This document shows positions 9,744 through 16,787 of a stretch of DNA of 64,000 nt, piece after piece. The notes beneath the pieces are model-generated. The model saw nothing but the letters and a program-made list of their open reading frames with translations, ran no database searches and was not told the DNA's origin. This stretch comes from an uncultured Bradyrhizobium sp. Its GTDB lineage: Bacteria; Pseudomonadota; Alphaproteobacteria; Rhizobiales; Xanthobacteraceae. The stretch spans positions 62,001 to 126,000 of the forward strand of contig NZ_CANSMR010000021.1 of assembly GCF_947648125.1 (NCBI RefSeq), written 5' to 3'. A program made the translations under genes and the position numbers. Each line of letters opens with the position of its first letter. The stretch's first letter is position 1.

Positions 9744-10370
9744 TCAAAACCGCCCCGCCATCTCCGCGAGCCGGCGGTGCGCGGCTTCGCGGGCCGTGCG
9801 GATCGGCTCCGCAGGCCCGGTGGTCGGGCCGATCGGCACGAAGCGCACGTCGCAGATGCCGATGAAGCGCAGCGCTTCGCGCAGATAGGGCGTTGCCATG
9901 TCGATGCGGCTGCGGTTCATGCTGGTGATGAAGTCGCTGCCGCTGGCGATGATCACGACCGTCGGGCGGTCCTTGAGCAACGGCAGGTAACCTAACGCCG
10001 GATCGAAGCGGAAGGTCAGGCCGGGCTGGATGATGACGTCGAGCCACTGCTTGAGCTTGTAGGGGATGGAAAAATTCCACATTGGCGTCGAGATCAGCAC
10101 GCGATCGGCCAGCGACAGCCGCAGCGCCAGGCGCTCGGCCACCGCGAAGGCATCTTGCTGAGAATTGGTGAAGCTCTTGCCGCCGATTCGGGCGTATTTG
10201 GCCTCGAGCAGATAGCCCTCGAACTCCGGCAACGGCTCGCGCCAGAGGTTCATCGCGTCGATCTCCCAATCCGGCCGCACCTCCCGGAAGCGATCGAGAA
10301 AGACGTGCGCGCCGGCCGCCGATTCCGAATCGGAGCGGGGAGAGCAGGCGAGATGCAGCAGCTTCGGCAC
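9744..10370 (-). CDS. FMN-dependent NAD(P)H oxidoreductase (AzoR/flavodoxin-like fold)
   Basis: A 208-residue flavoprotein of the NADH:quinone/azoreductase family. The N-terminal flavin phosphate loop (LACSPRSDSESAAG), the conserved STPMWNFSIPYKLKQWLD motif and the ASGSDF segment are all visible. GTG at 10370 is the start, preceded by GGAGG with 5-base spacing. It is the last gene of the long minus-strand cluster, 9 bases after the SMP-30/isochorismatase fusion. It could supply reduced flavin or reduce a quinone or azo intermediate; the substrate is not visible. Confidence 0.85.
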   Translation of the reverse strand: MPKLLHLACSPRSDSESAAGAHVFLDRFREVRPDWEIDAMNLWREPLPEFEGYLLEAKYARIGGKSFTNSQQDAFAVAERLALRLSLADRVLISTPMWNFSIPYKLKQWLDVIIQPGLTFRFDPALGYLPLLKDRPTVVIIASGSDFITSMNRSRIDMATPYLREALRFIGICDVRFVPIGPTTGPAEPIRTAREAAHRRLAEMAGRF

Positions 10371-10379
10371 TGCACCTCC

Positions 10380-11951
10380 TCAGCCAAGCGCCTTGATGAC
10401 GGTGTCGGCATTGGTCACGACGGAGACGTTCTGCAGCGCGAAATTGATCGCGGCGTTGTGCCAATCGGCATTCATGGTCGAGCAGCAATCCTCCGGCACG
10501 ATCATGAAATAGCCCTTGTCGGCGCCGGTGCGCGCGGTGTGCTCGACCGACATGTTGGTCCAGGCCCCGGTGTTGATGATCATGTCGCGGCCGGTGGCCT
10601 TCAGGATGGTCTCGAGCCGCGTGCCCTCCCAGGCGCTCATCCGCATCTTCTCCACCACGAAATCGCCCGGACGCGGCTCGAGCCCGGAGACCGGCGCCGC
10701 GCCCCAGCTGCCACGCACCATCGCCTTGCTGTCGACCAGCCCCTCGAACAGCGGCGCGTTCAACGTGACACCGGGCGCGCCCGGCTCGACCACGAACCAG
10801 ACGTGGATGATGGCGACGCCGCGCGCCCGCGCAGCCTCGGCGACACGGCGGACATTCTCGACGACATGCTGCTGGCGCGCATGGGCCGGTGCACCGGACT
10901 CGGCGAATGCGCCGCCCTCCATGATGACGTCGTTCTGCAAGTCCTGGATGATCATTGCGCAACGTTGCGGATCGATCTGCATCTCGCCGGCGGTCAGGTT
11001 CGGCGCAGGTGTAGACGATGGGGCGCTCGCGCCGCCGCGCTTGCCGCTCATATAGGGCTCATTGCGCGGCCCGACCTTGGTCGGGATCGCATAGACCGAA
11101 TGGGTCGCGGTCAGATAGAGCGTGCGGAAATCGGCACCGCCCCAGGCGAGGTTGGCGACGAGCTCGGGCAGGCGGACCTTGCCGAGTAGATTACCGTCTG
11201 GCGAATAGACCCAGACGCCGCCGGGCGCGGTGACCCAGACATTGCCGCGCTGGTCGCACTTCATGCCGTCGGGTAGGCCGGGCTCGAGCTCGGAGCGGAT
11301 GCCGGAGGCGAACACGCGCGGATTACCGAGCGAGCCGTCGGCGGCGACGTCGAAGGCGCGGATCAGCGCCTGCACGGTGTCGTTGACATAGAGGATACGC
11401 TCGTCGGGCGAGAAGCATAGCCCGTTCGGCTGCTCGAACAGATAACGGTCGACCAGCAGTTTCGGGGCGCCGCCTCCGGGCGGCACGCGGTAGACGCCCT
11501 GGAAGCCGAGCTGGCGCGGCCGCTCGACGCCATAGACCGGCATCCGGCCGTACCATGGGTCGGAGAAATAGATCGCACCGGAGGAATGCACGCAGACGTC
11601 GTTCGGACTGTTGAGCTCCTGGTTCTCGTAATGCGAGGCTAGCACCTCGCGCCGCCCGTCGGGCCGCTCGCGGATCAGCGAGGAGGTCGCGTGTTCGCAG
11701 ACGATCAGATTGAGGTCGGCATCATAGGTCATGCCGTTGCACTTGTTCGACGGACGCTTGACCTCGACCACGCCGCGCCGCGGGTCCCAGCGCCGGCGCA
11801 CATCGCCCGGCATGTCGGAGAACAGCAGGAAGTGATCGATCGGGTGCCAGATCGGTCCTTCCGTGAAATCGAAGCCCGTTCCGACCTGGCCAACCGGTGC
11901 ATACGGATCGATCAGGTCTTCGAACTCCGCGCGCAGCGTGACATGCGTCAT
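10380..11951 (-). CDS. SMP-30/gluconolactonase-isochorismatase fusion hydrolase
   Basis: A 523-residue two-domain protein. Residues 1 to about 305 form an SMP-30/gluconolactonase beta-propeller (FTEGPIWHP, NSPNDVCVHSSG, YFSDPWYG, LPDGMKCDQRGN). A Pro/Ala/Ser linker follows, and residues about 330-523 form an isochorismatase-like cysteine hydrolase domain. There the Asp of IIQDLQND and the Lys of VEKMRMSAW are kept, but the nucleophile position reads TNMSVEHTA, with Ser where cysteine hydrolases have Cys. So the lactonase half looks intact and the amidase half may be altered or non-catalytic. It sits 18 bases after the metallo-hydrolase. Ring-lactone and amide opening in one polypeptide is the inferred role. 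Confidence 0.88.
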   Translation of the reverse strand: MTHVTLRAEFEDLIDPYAPVGQVGTGFDFTEGPIWHPIDHFLLFSDMPGDVRRRWDPRRGVVEVKRPSNKCNGMTYDADLNLIVCEHATSSLIRERPDGRREVLASHYENQELNSPNDVCVHSSGAIYFSDPWYGRMPVYGVERPRQLGFQGVYRVPPGGGAPKLLVDRYLFEQPNGLCFSPDERILYVNDTVQALIRAFDVAADGSLGNPRVFASGIRSELEPGLPDGMKCDQRGNVWVTAPGGVWVYSPDGNLLGKVRLPELVANLAWGGADFRTLYLTATHSVYAIPTKVGPRNEPYMSGKRGGASAPSSTPAPNLTAGEMQIDPQRCAMIIQDLQNDVIMEGGAFAESGAPAHARQQHVVENVRRVAEAARARGVAIIHVWFVVEPGAPGVTLNAPLFEGLVDSKAMVRGSWGAAPVSGLEPRPGDFVVEKMRMSAWEGTRLETILKATGRDMIINTGAWTNMSVEHTARTGADKGYFMIVPEDCCSTMNADWHNAAINFALQNVSVVTNADTVIKALG

Positions 11952-11969
11952 CGCGTTCGTCCTCTGCGG

Positions 11970-12818
11970 TTATGCCGGGAACCAGCTGCGTTGCGGCAGG
12001 CTTTGCACGACGGGCCCGGGCACCTGGTCGTGCAGGCGGCCGACCACCATGCCGCCCTCGATCTTCGCCGGGCGATCGTGCACCGGCAGCAGATAGCGCG
12101 AGCTCGACAGCAGCTTCTTGATCGCGGCCTTCTCGGCGCGCTTGCTGGTGCCGTGGTTGCCGGTGGTGCGCGGCTCGGCGTCCTGGATCTCGTTGAAGGG
12201 TGTCACGATCTGGTCGTTGAAATCATAGATCACGTCGCCGCAGATCGTGGCGATGCCGTCGGCGGTATGGACATGGACGTTCATCGAGCCTTCGGTATGG
12301 GCGTTGGCGGCATCGCAATAGACGCCCGGCATCAGCTCGACCGGACCGGAGATCTCGAGGTCGAGGAACCGCAGCGCGCTCTTGGTGTGCAGGCGGTCGA
12401 TCAGGTGCTTGATGTCGGGTGCGGGATATTGCGGGTGCATCAGGCCGGAGACGGAATATTCCAGCTCCTTGCGGTTCACTACGACAGTCGTGTTCATCGG
12501 GAACAGATCGTCCTTGCCGGCATGGTCGATGTGCAGATGGGTGTGGCAGACGAAACGGACGTCGCCCATCCGCACGCCGTGTCGGGCGAGCTGGTTCTCG
12601 ATCATGTTCTCGTGGAACTGGAGGCCGCGCATGCCGAGCGTCTCCATGATCTGGTTGGATCGGTAGCCGGTATCGACCAGCACGGGGTAGGGGCCGCCGA
12701 GGATCAGAAAGCCGAGCGTCAGCACGCGGCGGGTGCGGCCGCAATTGTGCCCGAGCACGAGAAAGCTCGATTCCAGCTCGATATCGCCATAGTCCAGAAT
12801 CTTGATCTCCAACGGCAT
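11970..12818 (-). CDS. Metallo-beta-lactamase-fold hydrolase (lactonase-like)
   Basis: A 282-residue MBL-fold protein. The zinc motif HTHLHIDHAG (HxHxDH) is intact, with further ligands likely in NAHTEGSMNVHVH, ICGDVIYD and LLPVHDRP. Overall layout resembles N-acyl homoserine lactonases and related lactone/thioester hydrolases. The start at 12818 (MPLEIKILD) is chosen because GGAGGG lies just upstream; an in-frame ATG five codons earlier overlaps that site. No signal peptide. It is in the middle of a catabolic gene run, so a lactone or ester intermediate is a more likely substrate than a quorum signal. Confidence 0.85.
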   Translation of the reverse strand: MPLEIKILDYGDIELESSFLVLGHNCGRTRRVLTLGFLILGGPYPVLVDTGYRSNQIMETLGMRGLQFHENMIENQLARHGVRMGDVRFVCHTHLHIDHAGKDDLFPMNTTVVVNRKELEYSVSGLMHPQYPAPDIKHLIDRLHTKSALRFLDLEISGPVELMPGVYCDAANAHTEGSMNVHVHTADGIATICGDVIYDFNDQIVTPFNEIQDAEPRTTGNHGTSKRAEKAAIKKLLSSSRYLLPVHDRPAKIEGGMVVGRLHDQVPGPVVQSLPQRSWFPA

Positions 12819-12869
12819 CGCTCGCCCTCCCAATTCATGTTCGTTGTTGTGTTCGTGTCGGCGGCGCCC

Positions 12870-13760
12870 CTATGGCCCCAGCCGATAGACCCGCGCCGCC
12901 GTCGAGCTGAAGACCGCCTCGCGCTGCTCGCGGCTGAGCCGCTCGGCGGCCGCCTTGAAGGCGTCGATGAGATCGCGGTAGCTGGTCCACAGCTTCTCGA
13001 TCGGAAAGTTCGAGCCGAACAGGCAGCGGTCCGCGCCGAAGATCGCGACCGTGTCGATCACGACGCCGGCGATATGCGCGGCATCGTTGCGGTGGATGAA
13101 GGTGCCGAGCCCGGACAGCTTGGACACGACGTTGGGGCACTGCGCGAGCTGCGCCATGCCGGCGCGCCAGGCAGCCCGGCCCTGCGGTGACAGATCCTCC
13201 GGCATCCCGGCATGTTGCAGGATGAACGTCACGCCGGGGCAGGCTGCGGCGAGGCCAGCGGCATCGGCCATCTGCGGCGCGAACACCTGCAGGTCAAAAC
13301 TCCAGCCATAGTCGGCGAGGTGGCCGACATTGCGCCGGATCACGGGATCGGTGCAAAGGTCCGGACGGGCCGCGAAGCGATAGAGCGGGTTTTCGTGCCA
13401 GTGCAACTGCATGCGCACGCCGCGTATCAGCGGATAACGTTTCAACCGATCGAGCTGCGGGCGAACGTCGTCGACGGAGAAATCGGCATAGGCGACGAGC
13501 GCGTGCGGCCAGCCGTGCTGATCGGCGGTCTGCTGTACCCAGGCCGCCTCGTCCTCGAACTGGCCGTTCGGCCAGTTGGTCTGGACATAGACCGAGCGGG
13601 TGACGCCGGTGCCCTTGAGGTCGTCGAGATACTCCTGGATCGGATAATCCCGGCGGATCGGCTCGTAGGGGCCGAAGATGCGCGGCTGCATCGGGCCGGA
13701 CAGCCAGGCGAGATCGGCCTGACGCCAGATGTGATGATGTCCGTCGACAATGCCGGTCAC
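12870..13760 (-). CDS. Amidohydrolase (COG3618, lactonase type)
   Basis: A 296-residue metal-dependent hydrolase with HHH at residues 8-10 (IVDGHHHIW), a central RGVRMQLHWHEN segment, TFILQHAGMPEDL and C-terminal LFGSNFPIEKLW. These match the 2-pyrone-4,6-dicarboxylate lactonase / L-fuconolactonase group. The start is GTG within a GTGA that overlaps the stop of the CoxE-like gene. It is paralogous to the protein at 1458-2312 but sits in an unrelated context, so its substrate is probably the product of the upstream molybdenum hydroxylase pathway. Confidence 0.85.
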   Translation of the reverse strand: MTGIVDGHHHIWRQADLAWLSGPMQPRIFGPYEPIRRDYPIQEYLDDLKGTGVTRSVYVQTNWPNGQFEDEAAWVQQTADQHGWPHALVAYADFSVDDVRPQLDRLKRYPLIRGVRMQLHWHENPLYRFAARPDLCTDPVIRRNVGHLADYGWSFDLQVFAPQMADAAGLAAACPGVTFILQHAGMPEDLSPQGRAAWRAGMAQLAQCPNVVSKLSGLGTFIHRNDAAHIAGVVIDTVAIFGADRCLFGSNFPIEKLWTSYRDLIDAFKAAAERLSREQREAVFSSTAARVYRLGP

Positions 13761-14875
13761 GCAGCTCTCCTTGTTGCAAGCGACAGCAGGTGCGCAACGA
13801 CCGCCGCGCTCGATCCGCCGTCCACGAGATCATCGACAAAGCGCTGGATCGCGATCAGCGCCTCGGTTTGCGGCTTGAAGCCGGGCGAGGTTGCGAGCGG
13901 CGTCAGCCAGCTCACGCGCCAGGCCCGGCGCGACAGCTTTGCAACTGCATCGCGGAGCGCCGCCGGATCGCCGCGCTCGAGGCCGTCAGAGACGATCACG
14001 ACCGCGGCGCCGCGGGCATATCCGCCGAACCGGGGCACGGCGAGGAAGGCCTGCAGCGCATCGCCGATGCGGGTGCCGCCGTCCCAATCGCTGACCAGGA
14101 AGGAAGCCGCGTTCAGCGCCTGCTCGCGGCGCTTCAGCCGCAGCGCTGACGTGACGCGGGTCAGCCTTGTGCCGAAGGTGAAGACCTCGACGTTGCCGGC
14201 CGCCTGCACTAGCACGTGCGCGAGCCGCATGTTCTCCTCGGTGCGCGCCTTCATCGAGCCGGAGACGTCGATCAGGAACAAGATTTTCCGCGGGCGCTGG
14301 CGGCGGCGCATCCGGCCGAGCCGCAGCACCTCGCCGTCATTGCGCACGCTGTCACGTAGCGTGCGGCGCAGATCGGCGAATGGGCCGCTCCTCGCGCGCC
14401 GTCGCCGGTGGCCGCGCCGCCGCGGCAGCCGTTTTGCCGCCTCGCGTGACAGCCGGCGCAGCGGATCGCTGGTTGCAGTCTGGGCAAAGCGGCGCTCGAC
14501 CAGTGCTTCGGCGCGTGCCGCGGCGAGGCCGGATTCATTAGCCTCGTCGGCGAGCGGCGGCTCGTCCTCGCCGCGGCCTTCCTCCTGCAGGCGGACGGTC
14601 TCCTCGTCCTCGCCCTCGGCCTGCTCGATCGCCTCAGCGCCGCGGAAATGGATGTCGAACAGCCGGTCATACGTCGCGCGGCGCTCCGGCGGCGGCGCCA
14701 GCGTGGCAAGCCCGGCCCGGCGGATGTGCTCGAGACTCCTGGGCCCGAGAAGCTCGATCGCGGCGAGGAAGCTCGTCGTTTGCTCCGGCGCGACCAGGAA
14801 GCCGTTGGCGCGCAGCAGCGCGACAAAGGAGACGAAGATCTGCGCGGCGCGCGGCAGCTTGAGATCGTCGCTCAC
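13757..14875 (-). CDS. CoxE-like von Willebrand factor A domain protein
   Basis: A 372-residue cytoplasmic protein. The N-terminal half is helical, followed by acidic (about 90-115) and Arg-rich (about 150-170) segments. The C-terminal half is a VWA domain with the metal-ion-dependent adhesion motif DVSGSMKART and downstream VIVSDGLERGD. CoxE proteins accompany CoxD ATPases and are linked to maturation of the metal site in CO dehydrogenase and other molybdenum hydroxylases. The GTG start overlaps the CoxD-like stop (GTGA), and its own stop overlaps the amidohydrolase start, so three genes are translationally coupled. Confidence 0.9.
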   Translation of the reverse strand: MSDDLKLPRAAQIFVSFVALLRANGFLVAPEQTTSFLAAIELLGPRSLEHIRRAGLATLAPPPERRATYDRLFDIHFRGAEAIEQAEGEDEETVRLQEEGRGEDEPPLADEANESGLAAARAEALVERRFAQTATSDPLRRLSREAAKRLPRRRGHRRRRARSGPFADLRRTLRDSVRNDGEVLRLGRMRRRQRPRKILFLIDVSGSMKARTEENMRLAHVLVQAAGNVEVFTFGTRLTRVTSALRLKRREQALNAASFLVSDWDGGTRIGDALQAFLAVPRFGGYARGAAVVIVSDGLERGDPAALRDAVAKLSRRAWRVSWLTPLATSPGFKPQTEALIAIQRFVDDLVDGGSSAAVVAHLLSLATRRAA

Positions 14876-15753
14876 GCGGCTGCCTCCGCGATGATCGCAT
14901 CGAGCCGGGGTGAAATGAAGTGCAGGTCCTCCTCGTCCTTCAGCGCGACGCCGATCGAGCGCTTGAAGGCATCAGGCCAGCGTGCGCCGCCCTTGTTGAG
15001 CAGGGTCGCGGCCTCCGCCCAGTCGACCGCTTCGGCAATGCCCGGCGCCTTGCTCAGCGGCTCGCGGCGCAGCCGGCCCACGGCCGCGACCACGGCGCGG
15101 GCAGTGGCCTCGGCAACGCTGGAGGCCCGCATCATCACGATGCGCGCCTCACGCTCGGCATTCGGATAGTCGATCCAGTGATAGACGCAGCGCCGCCGCA
15201 GTGCCTCGTGCAGGTCGCGCGTCCGGTTCGAGGTCAGCACCACCACGGGATGCTCGGTGGCGCGCAGGGTGCCGCGCTCCGGGATCGAGATCTGGAAGTC
15301 GGAGAGGAACTCGAGCAGGAAGGCCTCGAACTCCTGGTCGGCGCGATCGATTTCGTCGATCAGAAGAACGGTCGCATCCGGCGCGCGCAACGCGGCCAGC
15401 ATCGGGCGCTCGATCAGGAACGACTCGCCGTAGATGTCGATGCTCTCTTCGCCGGCCTGCCGGATCGCAAGCATCTGGCGCGGATAGTTCCATTCGTAGA
15501 GCGCCGCGGCGGCGTCGATGCCCTCGTAGCATTGCAGGCGGATCAGCCTGCGGCCAAGCACGGCGGCGATCGCTTTTGCGGCTTCGGTCTTGCCTACCCC
15601 CGGCGCGCCCTCCAGCAGCAGCGGCTTGCCGAGCGCGAGCGAGAGATAGGAGGCGGTCGCAATGCCGTCATCGGCAAGGTAATAGGCCGCGCGCAGCGCC
15701 TTCTCCAGCGCCTCGGGGCTGTCGATGCCGACGATGTTGCTGCGGACCGGCAT
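14872..15753 (-). CDS. CoxD-like MoxR-family AAA+ ATPase
   Basis: A 293-residue AAA+ ATPase. Walker A (EGAPGVGKTE), Walker B (VLLIDEIDRAD), sensor 1 (VVVLTSNRTRDL) and an arginine-finger region (EALRRRCVYHW) are all present. CoxD in Oligotropha is a membrane-associated AAA+ chaperone needed to assemble the Mo/Cu site of CO dehydrogenase. MoxR ATPases generally work with a VWA partner, here the CoxE-like protein immediately downstream. It follows the C-terminal piece of the split molybdenum subunit by 9 bases. Likely role: insertion or sulfuration of the cofactor of that enzyme. Confidence 0.92.
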   Translation of the reverse strand: MPVRSNIVGIDSPEALEKALRAAYYLADDGIATASYLSLALGKPLLLEGAPGVGKTEAAKAIAAVLGRRLIRLQCYEGIDAAAALYEWNYPRQMLAIRQAGEESIDIYGESFLIERPMLAALRAPDATVLLIDEIDRADQEFEAFLLEFLSDFQISIPERGTLRATEHPVVVLTSNRTRDLHEALRRRCVYHWIDYPNAEREARIVMMRASSVAEATARAVVAAVGRLRREPLSKAPGIAEAVDWAEAATLLNKGGARWPDAFKRSIGVALKDEEDLHFISPRLDAIIAEAAA

Positions 15754-15762
15754 GGAGCGATC

Positions 15763-16785
15763 TCAGCGCCGCGGCTGTGGCCGCGCGCCGCCCTGCGCCC
15801 GGATCGCGCGGAGCACCTTCTCCGGCGTGATCGGCAGGTCGTCGATCCGGACGCCGACGGCATTGAAGATCGCGTTGGCAACGGCGGGCAGCACCGGATT
15901 GGCGCACATCTCGCCGGGTCCCTTGGCGCCGAACGGGCCGTCGGGTGCCGGGCGTTCCAGCACCGCAATGTCGTGCGGGCAAATGTCGCCCGGCCCCGGC
16001 ATCAGGTATTCGACGAAATCGCGCGGGCCATGCACCGGCTCCGGATAATAGGGCTCCGGCGTTTCGTAGAGCGCATGGCTGACGCCCATCCAGGCGCCGC
16101 CGACCAGCTGCTGCTCGACCAGCCGCGGATTGAGCGCGCGGCCGAGCTCATAGGCGGAATCCATCCGGATCATGTCGACCTCGCCGGTCTCGTCGTCGAC
16201 TTCGACCTCGGCGACGAGGCAGGCATGCGCATAGCAGGTCGCCGGCGACATCTCGCCGGTTTCCGGGTCGACGTCGGAGAGCGGCACCAGGAAGATGCCG
16301 CGGCCGGAGATCGTCTTGCCCTGCTTGAACTGCGCGGCGATCGCGACGTCCTTGGTCGAAATCGAGCGGTGCGGCGCGCCCTTGACGTGGATATTGCCGC
16401 GGCCGTCGGTCTCGAGATCGGCGGCATTCACCTCGAGCTCTTCGGCAGCCGCCTCCATCATCACGCCGCGGGCCTCCCGTGCCGCAGCCATCACGGCGTT
16501 GCCGACGCGATGGGTGCCGCGCGAGGCGAACGAGCCCATGCAGTGCGGGCCGGTGTCGGAATCCGCGGTGTCGACATAGACGTCCTCGACCGGCACGCCG
16601 AGCGTCTCGGCACAGATCTGCCGCGTCACCGACTTCATGCCCTGGCCGAGATCGATCGAGGACAGTGCGACGGTGAACTTGCCGCTGGGGTTGGAATGCA
16701 CCAGCGCCTGGCTCGGATCGCCGCCGAGATTCATGCCGATGGGGTAATTGACCGACGCGATGCCGCGTCCGCGATGCCGGGTCAT
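15763..16785 (-). CDS. Molybdenum hydroxylase large subunit, C-terminal piece
   Basis: This 340-residue ORF is the C-terminal molybdopterin-binding half (MoCoBD_2) of a xanthine dehydrogenase/CoxL family large subunit. It begins MTRHRGRGIASVNYPIGMN, exactly where intact homologues continue from the first half, and retains the active-site Glu292 in FGAKGPGEMC. It is in a different frame from the N-terminal piece, whose stop lies two bases before this ATG. A strong AGGAGG site sits inside the tail of the upstream ORF at correct spacing, so it can be translated as a separate subunit. Either a natural gene fission or a frameshift plus insertion. Confidence 0.85.
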   Translation of the reverse strand: MTRHRGRGIASVNYPIGMNLGGDPSQALVHSNPSGKFTVALSSIDLGQGMKSVTRQICAETLGVPVEDVYVDTADSDTGPHCMGSFASRGTHRVGNAVMAAAREARGVMMEAAAEELEVNAADLETDGRGNIHVKGAPHRSISTKDVAIAAQFKQGKTISGRGIFLVPLSDVDPETGEMSPATCYAHACLVAEVEVDDETGEVDMIRMDSAYELGRALNPRLVEQQLVGGAWMGVSHALYETPEPYYPEPVHGPRDFVEYLMPGPGDICPHDIAVLERPAPDGPFGAKGPGEMCANPVLPAVANAIFNAVGVRIDDLPITPEKVLRAIRAQGGARPQPRR

Positions 16786-16787
16786 GG

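Noticed and set aside
11691-13190. Plus-strand open frame of about 500 codons opposite the hydrolase genes
   Set aside because: Antisense to the SMP-30, metallo-hydrolase and amidohydrolase genes, which carry intact catalytic motifs.
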